Assembly: GCA_033558025.1 (NCBI GenBank)
Contig: JAUCEF010000002.1
Location: forward strand, 2,418,001-2,482,000
Direction: 5' to 3'
DNA length: 64,000 nucleotides
Source: Phytophthora sp. 'mugwort'
Lineage: Eukaryota; Oomycota; Peronosporomycetes; Peronosporales; Peronosporaceae
Both the position numbers and the translations under genes were made by a program. Shown piece by piece: positions 11,827 to 21,101 of this stretch (its first letter is position 1; every line of letters starts with the position of its first letter). The notes beneath the pieces were generated by a model. That model saw only the letters and a list, made by a program, of their open reading frames with translations, ran no database searches and was not told where the DNA came from.

Positions 11827-12622
11827 ATGTCCCTAGTCAGTAGCAGAGTTGCGCTCGTCTTGCTGCTGACGGTTGCCAGTGTCCACGGCGACGTGAGTTT
11901 TCCAGGCGTAGAATTCAACGCTGCCGTCGGGGAACCGGCGCACGCCAGCAGCTACTTCAACTATGCGCCCAACGTACTGCACGACACGGTATTTGTGCCG
12001 GGTAATGCTAACGACGGGTTCCCAGACGACACGAGCTGGTGGTCAGCAGGTGACAACGCGAGCGAACAAGTCTTCTGGCAGGTGAATATGAGTGCGTTGG
12101 TGCCGACGCTTTCGCGTATTGTGGTGCGCTGGCACGGCTTCCTGTCGCCCAGGAGCTACCGAATCCGAGTGTCGTACGACGGCATCGAGTTCACGAGCAT
12201 CGTCGCTGTCTTTAACCTCAGTAACGCCTACGACCGGGTGGACAACCTCACCGACGGTCTCTCCAAGCTCACAGCTAAGTTCAAATACGTCCGACTGGTT
12301 ATTGGAGAGCCCAACGTCTGTAGTGACCGGTATTCATGCGTCGATGACGGCATCAGCTCAACGACAAGCAACACGAACGAACGCGTGCTGTACGGCATTC
12401 GAGAGGTGGAGCTGTGGGCTAAAGGGACCAGGAACGGTACGTTCAAAGCTTTCCAGGATCGACAATTGGAGTTCGTAATGCAAAGAGATCAAATATGTGA
12501 TGGGGTATTGTTGTGTGAACGAAATTGTAGACGCGTCGACACTCTCAGGCATCGAAACACATGCAGTTGTTGCTGGAATTCTTCTCTCAATGCTCTTGAT
12601 AACAGGGCACAGCGTGATGTAG
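11827..12622 (+). CDS. Secreted discoidin-fold (F5/8 type C-like) protein with GPI-like tail
   Basis: Two exons fit, 11827-12436 and 12531-12622 (donor GTACGT, acceptor TTGTAG, phase 1), giving about 233 residues. Residues 1-21 are a signal peptide (VALVLLLTVASVHG). Residues about 25-200 have the order of a galactose-binding-like discoidin domain: AHASSYFNYAPN, a WW pair, FWQVNMS, LSRIVVRWHGF, SYRIRVSYDG, KFKYVRLVIGEP and IREVELWAKG. Several N-glycosylation sequons are present. Exon 2 supplies a small-residue segment and a hydrophobic tail (VVAGILLSMLLITG) that looks like a GPI signal or a C-terminal anchor. Reading through the intron would give an unrelated Cys-rich tail, which I reject. Likely acts at the cell surface or wall; the ligand is unknown. 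Confidence 0.8.
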
Positions 12623-12989
12623 TAGTGAAGAAATAACACAGAAGAAGAGGCTAAAGGTTGGCACTTTCTATTGAAACAAACTGGGAAACTCACGCACTAC
12701 TCACTCAAAGACACAGGCGCCGTCCAAGACGCGGACGCGCAAATGGTCTGACGAGGGGAAAAACGACCTACACAAAACATGACCGCGTTTCGGCGAGTGA
12801 GCAGAGACTTAGGGCTCCAAGTCCGCGTCACAATCCTCGGAAGTCCACCTCGTTCTTTGCATACAGAACACTCACTTCCTCTTGGTTCATTCAGAGGGTC
12901 TTTTTCCACCGTCTCTCATTCATTTTGCAACCAACGCATTGAGATAGCGCTTCACACGGCACGGGACATGGGTCTAAACACGACTCGAC
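12623..12989. other. Convergent 3' flanks, no gene
   Basis: This 367-bp interval separates the 3' ends of the discoidin-like gene and the mucin-like gene. No supported frame, repeat or RNA gene was seen. Confidence 0.5.
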
Positions 12990-15026
12990 TTACAATGCCG
13001 AGTTCTTGTCGACAGTGAAGATATCGCCCGCTTCCTTCTTCGAGTTCTTCTTGCTGCTCCGTCGCTTCATGTAGACCGCGCCGGCGACGGCAAGAGCGGC
13101 ACAGGCGCCGACGGCAGCGACGACGGGAATTGTCGAGTCTTTGCTGTTAGCTTCAGCATCGCCCGACTTGAACTTGACCGCTTCAACGCTGAACGCCGTC
13201 TGCTGCTGCGTCTGGTCGGCATTGTCCGAGTTCTCCATGGCAGTCGTGCTGCCGCTATATGAAGCACCAGCAGCTGACGGCGAGAACGTCAGGACGGAGT
13301 CTGAGCCCGAAGACTCAATGTTAGAGGCGGAGGACTCGGCAGGTGAGGACGAAGCAGTCGACGAAGCTGTGGACACACCCGTCGGGTAGGTCTCCTGGGA
13401 TGCACCAGGAGAGGTAGCAGTCGAAGCATCCGTCGACGGAACTGCAGGGGCGTCTGTTGACGTGGCCACAGGGGCGTCTGTGGACGTGGCCGCTGACGCG
13501 TCTGTGGAGGTGACAGCCGGGATGTCAACGTCTTCACTTCCGGCCGTGGAAAACTCCTGGCTGCATGAGGCAGACTCCGCCGTGTCGCTGCTGCCAGCAA
13601 CTGAGAACTCTTGACTGCACGAGTCGTCAGCAGTGTCAGTGTCACTGCTGCCCGCAACAGAAAACTCCTGACTGCACGACTCCGAGCCGGCAATGTCGTA
13701 CTCCTCAGAGCAGTCTGAGCCGGCAATGTCGAGTTCCTCACTGCAGTCGTCGCTGCCGGCGATATCGTACTCTTCTGAGCAGTCCTCATCAGACGAAGCG
13801 TCCACATTAGTGTCAGTAGTGTCCGTGGAAGGGCCCGTCGAGCTGCTTGTGGTCGTGCCAGTGGACGTGCCAGTGGACGTGTCCGTCGACGTGTCCGGCG
13901 AGGTTTTCGTGGACGTATCCGTGGAAGTATCTGTAGAATGCCAATAGAGGTGTCAGAATTCTAAGTTCGAGGTAAAAGTAGAAGTGCTCGTAAACGTACC
14001 AGAGGTTGGGCTGCTCTGAGTCGTGTCATCCGTGGAGGTGTCGGTGCTGGTTCCATCCGTGGAGGTGTCGGTGCTGGTTCCATCCGTTGTGGTGCCGCTG
14101 TTTTCGTCCGTAGAGGTGCCGCTGTTAGTGTCCGTAGAGGTGCCAGTGTTAGTGTCCGTGGAGGTGTCCTGTGTGGGGGTACTGCTGTCCGTATCAGTGG
14201 TGGTACCGCTGTCAGCGTCCGTTTCCGTGGGGGTACCGCTGTTCGTATCCGTGGAAGTGCCAGTGTTAGTGTCCGTGTGGGTCCCGCTATCGGTGGTCGT
14301 AGGAGTGTCACTGCTAGTGTCCTCGGTTGGGGTACCGCTGTCCGTATTCGTTTGGGTTCCGCTATCAGTGTTCGTGCCGGTACTGGTGCCCCTGGACGTG
14401 TCAGTGCCGCCGCTTGTCTTGTCGGTCGTGTCCTCAGACCCAGCGATGTCATATTCCTCACTGCAGTCGTCCGATCCAGCGATGTCGAGCTCTTCGGAAC
14501 AGTCGTCTGAGCCAGCAACGCTGTAGTCCTGGCTACAATCATCACTGCCGGCCACGGAGAACTCCTGGCTGCACGAGTCGTCAGAGGTGTCGGAGCTTCC
14601 CGCGACTGAGAATTCCTGACTGCACGAGGCCGAGTCGGTGATACCAGCCACGTCACTGCCCGTGTCAACGTCTTCGCTGCCAGCGGTAGAGAACCCCTGG
14701 CTGCATGAGGCCGAGTCTGTTCCGGCGGCGCTGCCCTCGCTCGAGAACGTGCCAGGCACACCGGACGACGCCGCCGTCGAGCCGGCGGTGGAAAAGGTGG
14801 CGGCCGAACTGGCCGATGCTGCGTTGGAAGTAGCTGGCGAATAGGCGGAGGCCGAGCCGGCGGCCGACGTGTCCGTCGGCGTCTCCTGCTGCTGCGTCTG
14901 GGACTGGTCTGGGCTCGTGACGGTGCCGGCGTTGCTGCTAGTGACGCTAGCGTCCGAGAAATCGATGGCGTTAACCTGTGCCACGCACAGTACGGCAGCG
15001 AGGACCAGACTCTTGGCGACCTTCAT
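12990..15026 (-). CDS. Mucin-like single-pass membrane protein with mirrored Cys modules
   Basis: Two exons fit, 15026-14000 and 13930-12990 (donor GTACGT, acceptor CTACAG, phase 1), giving 655 residues. Order: signal peptide (SLVLAAVLCVAQVNA); Ser/Ala-rich region; six modules of about 11-14 residues, each with one Cys (SCSQEFSVAGS, DDCSEELDIAGS type); a Thr/Ser/Asp mucin-like stalk of roughly 190 residues spanning the intron; six more modules in reverse order; a second Ser/Thr/Ala/Pro region; one membrane helix (VVAAVGACAALAVAGAVYM); and a basic plus acidic cytoplasmic tail ending GDIFTVDKNSAL. The stalk should be heavily O-glycosylated. The signal peptide, helix and tail match the smaller gene at 17601-17987. 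I do not know the function; a cell-surface or adhesion role is inference. Confidence 0.82.
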
Positions 15027-15107
15027 CTTCTGCTACTGCTGTGGAGAATGTAGGTCTAGAGAGGACAATACCTGCCGGATCTGTTCGCTTTCGTTCTCAC
15101 GAGCAGG

Positions 15108-15124
15108 AGTCTAATTGGAGAATG
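15108..15124 (-). promoter_or_regulatory. Oomycete initiator/FPR core promoter of the mucin-like gene
   Basis: Read on the minus strand the site is TCATTCTCCAATTAGACT. It matches the reported Phytophthora transcription-start consensus TCATTYYNCAWTTT except for its last base. It lies about 82 nt upstream of the ATG at 15026. The same 16-base core recurs upstream of the paralogue at 17987. Confidence 0.7.
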
Positions 15125-17600
15125 AAGAGCAGGGAGCGGCACGCGGGATTGGCTGGGTGGATGGAGAAGGCCCTTTTTGCATCATGGGCTGGGACTCGAG
15201 TGCAGAGAGTCAGACGTGGTGTCTGGGCGGAGCACTGAGCCCAGCTGGACGGCGGCGAGCGCTGCCAGCTGCTGCCGGCGAACACACGACCAGGCGTCGT
15301 TGAAGCGGGCGTTGTATGGGCTGCAAACACTCCCGAGTATGTACATGTAGAATCTGGACGAAGCCTCGCTGCCGCAAGAATCACCTCAGGGCCACGGCTG
15401 GCGAGCGCGAACAAATTGATCAGATCCACGGACTTTACTATGGGCCCATGACCAACGAGGTGCTAGTCTTGGGCTTTAAAGTGCGATATGGCTCAGATTA
15501 GATGGATATCTGCACGGATTTCTAGTTCCGATTGCAGTGGTCGGAAAAGTCGAGCGGCGGTGACGAGCCGGCGGCCGTCGACCAAAGGATGCGGCATTAA
15601 ACCGGCGTGGATGGATGGTCTGAACTGCAAGCAAAGTTGAGCCTCATGACAGTCGCCATCTGGCTTCGACGCACACGCGACCTCTTCCGCGGCGTTTCAG
15701 TTGGATCAAGGAGCTTACGGGATGGCGGCCGGCTTAGCCGCTGGTGCCACGCTGGCCCTCCAGCCGGCGCTGCAGCACCCATCGGCACCTTCCACAGCCG
15801 CAATAACGCGCTGGCGTGTGAATCAGTAGCGATCGCCTTTGCAGCCATTGCGACTCGATACCATGCTCAGGCGGGGAGCGTGGCGTTGTCGGCCACAAGC
15901 ATTCTACGCCTGCCCTGAGATCGAACTGTTGTCGCACGCACGAAAGTGTTGACTGCCCACCGATACAGGAGCGCCATTAGTGCGCATGGGGGCAAAGCGT
16001 ACCATCTTCTTGTCATCTCTTTAAGTGCGGCCGACATGATCGGGTTGCCATGTTGATACTTGTGACTGCACGACAAGCCAAAGTTTCGCGTGGACAGCCC
16101 TGGCACTTGCACAGCATGAGCAAGTACGCGGCCAGACCACTGGAGTTCACCAATAACGGTAGTTACATGTACTTTGAAGATTTTTTCATATTACATTTGT
16201 GCTCATAGTTTTCGACATGTAGAGCCATATCTAAAGTGCGAACTAGATCAAATGTGAGGTATGATTGACAATGCATTGTGCTAAATATAATCATTTGATT
16301 TTGGAGGTTATTGAGTAGTAAAATGAAGTTCACAATTGTATTCTGTTTTTGGGTCGATCTCGAGAGCTAGGGAAGTCTCTAGCCTTTACATTTTGGGTAC
16401 CAGAGGCTCTGGTCCAGTGCGAGTTGCCTCTTTGACGCCGACCCGCGACACCACGACCGACTAGTTTTTGAAAAACAGCGGATTACCTCGGCGTCGGACC
16501 TCTACGAGCGCAGCGTGTTGAGCCCGGCGCAAAGTGCACACTGGCAAGAATGCAGGCTCATTGAATCGTCTGGCGAAAAAAGCCGTTGACCGAATGATCC
16601 GTTGGTTGAGACGGAGTTGGTGATGCTGACAGCTCGGCGATCACAGACAAAAAGGCTCTCTCACCTCCACACGGACGCTGGGTCAGCCGATGCGAGAAAA
16701 GGAGCCACAATGACCCAGATGCTTTCCTCGCAGTCATAGAGACCATCAGATTGGGTGAGCGCCTGTGAGTGAGGGCCGAGCAAGACAGACATGGACCCGG
16801 CGACGTTGAAGAGGCAGCCGAGTTAACCTGCCAGTTGGCCCGCACGCCATTCGTCTTGGTGGACGGTGGGTAGCGTTGCTATCCGACCTCTTAGCTTCGA
16901 AGCTGGTGCAGTAGTCGATTCGCCATGAGAAGCACACACGGCTCAGTCCTTGACCGTGAACGACATCCAAGGCTCGTGTACTTCGATATTCATAGTATGC
17001 TCGTTGTTGGGGATTGCCCACACTACATGTGCCCCCCCCCCCCCCCCCCCCTCCCTCGGTGCTTAGTTAAAGAACAGTAAGTACGTGCAAGAGTTTAAAA
17101 CGCTGTTGAAGGTACTTCAAACTTTTTCTATCGCACTTGAAGACAATCAACTTGATACGGTGATATGTGTAACGTACCATCGAGAGCTTCTCCTGTGTTT
17201 ACCGACGCGGCATCCCGGTTCTGGGTTGTCACTTACAGTGCATGTATTAATACCTACTAAGGGAGATGACATGGAGGGTTTTGCTGTACGATGAAGGTGC
17301 CATTCTGGGGCCAAATCTAGCCGCCATGATAATAGTCTGCCGCAACCAAATATAATAATACTGATAATACTGTAGCCAAATGTACCTAAATCAGTTGGTA
17401 TGAACGCAATCAAAACCGTCTCATTGCCGATTTAGCAACAACCTCTGAAGCACGAGGAGGACACTATCGCAGCGCCAATCAAGTCGTGTTTCGTTCACAC
17501 ACACTTTCAAATTGTCAATTAAATGCTACCAACGTAATAAGACATGACCTCTGCGCGTCGTGCATGACACTTAGGGGTCGCACTCGAGGCCTCAAAACGC
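15125..17600. other. Long intergenic stretch without an assignable gene
   Basis: The left 250 bp are upstream sequence of the mucin-like gene. They include CATCATGGGCTGG (15179-15191), which recurs as CATCCTGGGCTGG upstream of the paralogue near 18197. Beyond that I found only short frames without family resemblance and a pure C run at 17032-17051. No RNA gene was recognised. Confidence 0.45.
17032..17051. repeat. Homopolymer tract of 20 C
   Basis: Twenty consecutive C on the plus strand, followed by T and CCC. It is intergenic. The length may be inexact in the assembly, as is common for such runs. Confidence 0.85.
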
Positions 17601-17987
17601 TTACAGCACCGAATTCTTATCGTCGATAGTGAAAATATCGCCCGGTAACTTGTCTTCCTCGTTCCGTCGCTTGAAGTAGACGGCGCCGATCACGCCGACG
17701 CAGGCGCAGGCGCCCACGATAGCCACGTAGGGCACGTAGTTTGTCGTGGCGTCTTCTCCCTTCTCCTCCGCGGGGTCGCTGGACGTGAATGTAACCTGGT
17801 TGACGTCGAATCCCTTCTGGACTGGAGCGGGTGTGTTGGAGCCAGAGTTGGAGTCGCTGTCGACCTGGTACTGATTGCCGTTCTGTTCTTCCTCGTCTTC
17901 CTGTTGTTCCTGCTGGTGCGGGTTACCAGCGCTAACCATGGCTATGCAGAGCACGGCGGCGATGAAAAGTCCCTTGACGAGCTGCAT
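17601..17987 (-). CDS. Small single-pass membrane protein, paralogue of the mucin-like protein
   Basis: An uninterrupted 128-residue frame. Residues 1-20 are a signal peptide (GLFIAAVLCIAMVSA). A short Gln/Glu-rich acidic ectodomain follows, then a juxtamembrane block (FDVNQVTFTSSDPAEEKGED). Next come one membrane helix (YVAIVGACACVGVIGAVYF) and a tail ending GDIFTIDDKNSVL. Signal peptide, juxtamembrane block, helix and tail all align with the 655-residue protein at 12990-15026, whose Cys modules and mucin stalk are absent here. No intron is needed. Both proteins end Ser-x-Leu. The start is set by the signal peptide. Function unknown. Confidence 0.8.
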   Translation of the reverse strand: MQLVKGLFIAAVLCIAMVSAGNPHQQEQQEDEEEQNGNQYQVDSDSNSGSNTPAPVQKGFDVNQVTFTSSDPAEEKGEDATTNYVPYVAIVGACACVGVIGAVYFKRRNEEDKLPGDIFTIDDKNSVL

Positions 17988-18076
17988 GCTCAGTTACTGT
18001 GGATTCCTGTTGAGAGGAATGCGATACTAAGTAGAATAGTTTTTGACGAGGGAGGCAAAAGGTGGTTCCCAGCTCG

Positions 18077-18093
18077 AGTCTAATTGGAGAATG
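18077..18093 (-). promoter_or_regulatory. Oomycete initiator/FPR core promoter of the small membrane protein gene
   Basis: Minus-strand sequence CCATTCTCCAATTAGACT, about 90 nt upstream of the ATG at 17987. It shares CATTCTCCAATTAGACT with the promoter of the mucin-like paralogue and fits the Phytophthora start-site consensus at most positions. Confidence 0.65.
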
Positions 18094-19254
18094 GTCGATA
18101 CAAGCGTCGCAAACGCTGGGATTGGGGAGACATTCGGCGCGGATCAAAGCTTAAGATTGATCTTGGGCTGGTGCGGGTCGAGAGCATAGCCAGCTGCATC
18201 CTGGGCTGGTGAGTCCCCGGAGGTAATCCGGTTTTTCGAGCAACTCAAAGCGGCTTAAGTTGCTTCGCTAGGGGAAATGTTGGTTCTTAATGTGATAATT
18301 ACAGTACGTCCGGGAAATAATTTGATCATACAGAAAATAAGTGCTGCAACCGGCTGGATCCTGCGAATGCTACACTGCGATGTGTGCAAGATGAAAGTTG
18401 CTGCACCACAATGCACGCAGCAATGCTGACGAGACAAGGTCCGCCCTTGACAACTTTTTTTTTAAAAGTCGGCAGGTCAACGGTGATGCGGTATGTTCAG
18501 GTTACAGGCAAGATGCAGTAGTACCACAGTGTAAGAAGTTTGCTGTGACTGTCGCTGTCGATAAACCACTTTGGTGAGACCTTTGTTGTGATTTCAATGT
18601 TACTAGAACACTGAAGTGCGTGACCATGATTGCCTGACTACCGGTAAGGTAATTTACGCACAATCAGTGCGAGATTGAGGCAACAAGTGAGAAAATGTAC
18701 GGACGATAAGGTAGTAGTATGTACTGTACGTACGCTATGATGCCATGCGATCCGCATTAAAAAAAATAATGAGTCACAGGTTTCTACATCATCCGAGAAG
18801 CTGCTGTCAGCCTGCGATCGACATGTGTGTGTCGTTCCGGACAGTATCGCACCCCAAAACTTGCAGTACGGTTCGCCGCCTTCGAAACTATCGCACTCTC
18901 AAGATTCATTTCTCAGTTTGACTCGTGTTCATCGTCATCAACACTCCAAGAAGCAGCCACCCGAGAGTTACCAGTAAGGATGATTTGAAGCTGATGTTAG
19001 AGTGCTTGAAGTGGTCCTTTTAGCTTTTAGCGTCATCTATTCATCAATATTCAGGAGTTCGGACGAGAAAACATCACCCCTATGGTCTGGGGAACGGCTC
19101 AACTTGGCGTTGATTTATATGGCAGACTAAAAATGTCGGAGTGACAGTATGCACCGACACTTGAAACGACCGTGTCCTGTAGGAGCAGAGGAGGCAAGTG
19201 CCATTCTGTCATAGAGACCTCAGTGAACAGCAGCATTGTCACAACAACCAGATC
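18094..19254. other. Divergent intergenic region, no gene
   Basis: Upstream of both the small membrane protein gene (minus) and the tubby-like gene (plus). It holds a CATCCTGGGCTGG box near 18197 and a few A/T homopolymers. No supported frame or RNA gene was seen. Confidence 0.45.
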
Positions 19255-20952
19255 ATGACACGCCAGCGTGGCCAACCAGCGACGTATGACCAGATGATGG
19301 CGGAGCTGCAGCTCGACTCCGACGAAGACGAGCATGATGCGAAGTACCAGGAGCCACGTCAGGATCGAATAAGGTTTGACGTCCTTGAAAGTCGTCAAGC
19401 AGCACCACTACCGTCTCCAAAACCCGAAGAGAAAACCAGTCGTATAGCCGACAAGGAGGGTCAGCGTATTGACGCTAAGAGCAGTGAAATGGACACCAAG
19501 GACGGCGACTCCAGGAGAAGAAGGCTCTCGTTCCCAAGCTCATACGACAAACCATCGGCACGACGCGGTAGCAGCAGCTTCAGTCGCAGTCGTAACTCCG
19601 AAGGCGACGTCCCGGACGACTCGGACGATTCCGATCAGGAACGTGAAGGTAACCAGCTAACAGACCAACGATTACCAGCAAGTTAAAAGCAACTAAATCT
19701 GTTCTCATGAATTTAACTTGCAGCACCCGTGATCAATGCCAACCGTGCACTTTTCGGACTGACAACTGCGAGTATCAATGACGTCGGGTCCTCTGGGACC
19801 CAACGACGAACGGAGATTGACGCGTTGCGTACATTTGTGATGCGAGCACCTGCAGAAGGCACCGCCGCAGTTCGTGTACGTCTACAGAAGTGTCAACTGT
19901 GGTTCTTCCTGGCTGCTACAACTAACACTGATAGTCTTTTATGCGCAGTGCTACGTTGAACGCGACCGCCAAGGGCTCAACCGACTGCATCCCGTCTTTC
20001 GTCTCTATCTCGAGGCAGGAAAGCAATTTTTACTGTGTGCACAAAAGCGAGCGAGCAGCAAGACATCAAACTATCTGCTCACGATGGAGCAACACCCAAC
20101 AAATCGACGCAGTAATCTCATCGTCGGAAAGCTGCGAGGCAACTGGGTGCGTCATAATTTTCCAGCACACAGAACTTGATCAATTTTACATGCTGTGCTT
20201 ACCTCATTCTGTGCTTTCAGTCCGGTTCCGAGTACACTGTATTCAATGACGGTATGAGTCCAAGCAAAACAGCGCTGGAAGCGAGTGTTCGCACCATTTT
20301 GGCTGCCGTGGAGTTCTCATACGACGACATGGGGCCAGGAAGACTCGCTGTTCAGATTCCGCACGTGCAGTCGAACGGCACGGCCTCGACGTGGAAAGAT
20401 AAACCGACTGAGATGGTTAACACGGACATGGAGAAGCTGCTCATGCTGCACAATAAGCGGCCACATTTCGACGAGAAAACTGGCGGCCACGTACTAGATT
20501 TCGGCGGACGTGTCACCATGCCGTCCATTAAAAACTTCCAGATGATGTGCGACGTAAGTCACTCGTCCGTCATGGGATCCGTCAACTCGAATGTCGTGAT
20601 ATTTAAAACTCTTTTGTTTGCCGTGACATCGATGCCATTATACTGTAGACTCTTCGAGACGACACCGTGCTGCAGTTTGGCAGAGTATCGTGCCAACCAC
20701 CAGGACCTCGCAGACAGTGCAATTGCCACAAGAACACGTTCACGATGGATGTCAAGGTAAAAAAGGCTTTGTGCTTCATCGAGACGCTCGATTGCCAAAG
20801 ACATGTGGGATCTCACTGCATCTTTGAGTACTTTTTTGTAGTACCCACTCAGTCCTCTCCAAGGTTTTGCAATCTGTCTCGCCACACTCGACACCAAGTT
20901 CACGGATCACAAGCTGTACGAGAATGTTGCCAAGCTTATGAAAAGGAAATAG
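19255..20952 (+). CDS. Tubby-like protein
   Basis: Six exons fit: 19255-19648, 19724-19875, 19949-20146, 20221-20553, 20649-20756 and 20842-20952. All have GT..AG introns and consistent phases, giving 431 residues. The first 140 or so residues are charged and disordered. The C-terminal tubby domain is clear: CYVERDRQGLNRLHP, FRLYLEAGKQFLLCAQKR, SKTSNYLLTM, IVGKLRGNW, SEYTVFNDG, IPSIKNF-like MPSIKNFQMM, LQFGRV, NTFTMDVK, and the terminal helix YPLSPLQGFAICLATLDTKF. Tubby domains bind phosphoinositides such as PI(4,5)P2. Unusual: a Cys/Pro-rich insert (SCQPPGPRRQCNCHK) between the LQFGRV and FTMDV strands. An upstream in-frame GTG exists, but ATG 19255 is preferred. Confidence 0.9.
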
Positions 20953-21101
20953 AGGATACATCATCCCACCAAAGCTCTCTTTTCGCTAGACCAATCCATG
21001 GCGTCTTTATCAGCTATGTATATAACGCTACAATGCGTCGAAGTGATGCTCGCCAACCAAGCGGCGCATCAAACCCTCTTCGCATCCAAATCGACGCTAA
21101 T

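Noticed and set aside
12437..12636. Cys-rich C-terminus of the discoidin-type protein when read without splicing
   Set aside because: A GTACGT donor and TTGTAG acceptor give an in-phase second exon with a typical hydrophobic anchor, a much better end.
12990..13805. Separate 271-codon gene at the 3' half of the mucin-like locus
   Set aside because: It begins with GTG inside a continuous coding stretch. The intron 13999-13931 joins it to the upstream exon in phase, and the paralogue at 17601 has signal peptide and tail in one protein.
13961..14761. Long alternative minus-strand frame (266 codons) and a plus-strand frame (14023-14526) inside the mucin-like gene
   Set aside because: They are shadows of the repetitive Ser/Thr/Asp coding sequence. 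The chosen frame alone has a signal peptide, splice agreement and a membrane helix.
17032..17051. C run as telomere-like or regulatory G-quadruplex
   Set aside because: A single uninterrupted homopolymer without the repeat structure of telomeres or spaced G tracts; better seen as a slippage tract.
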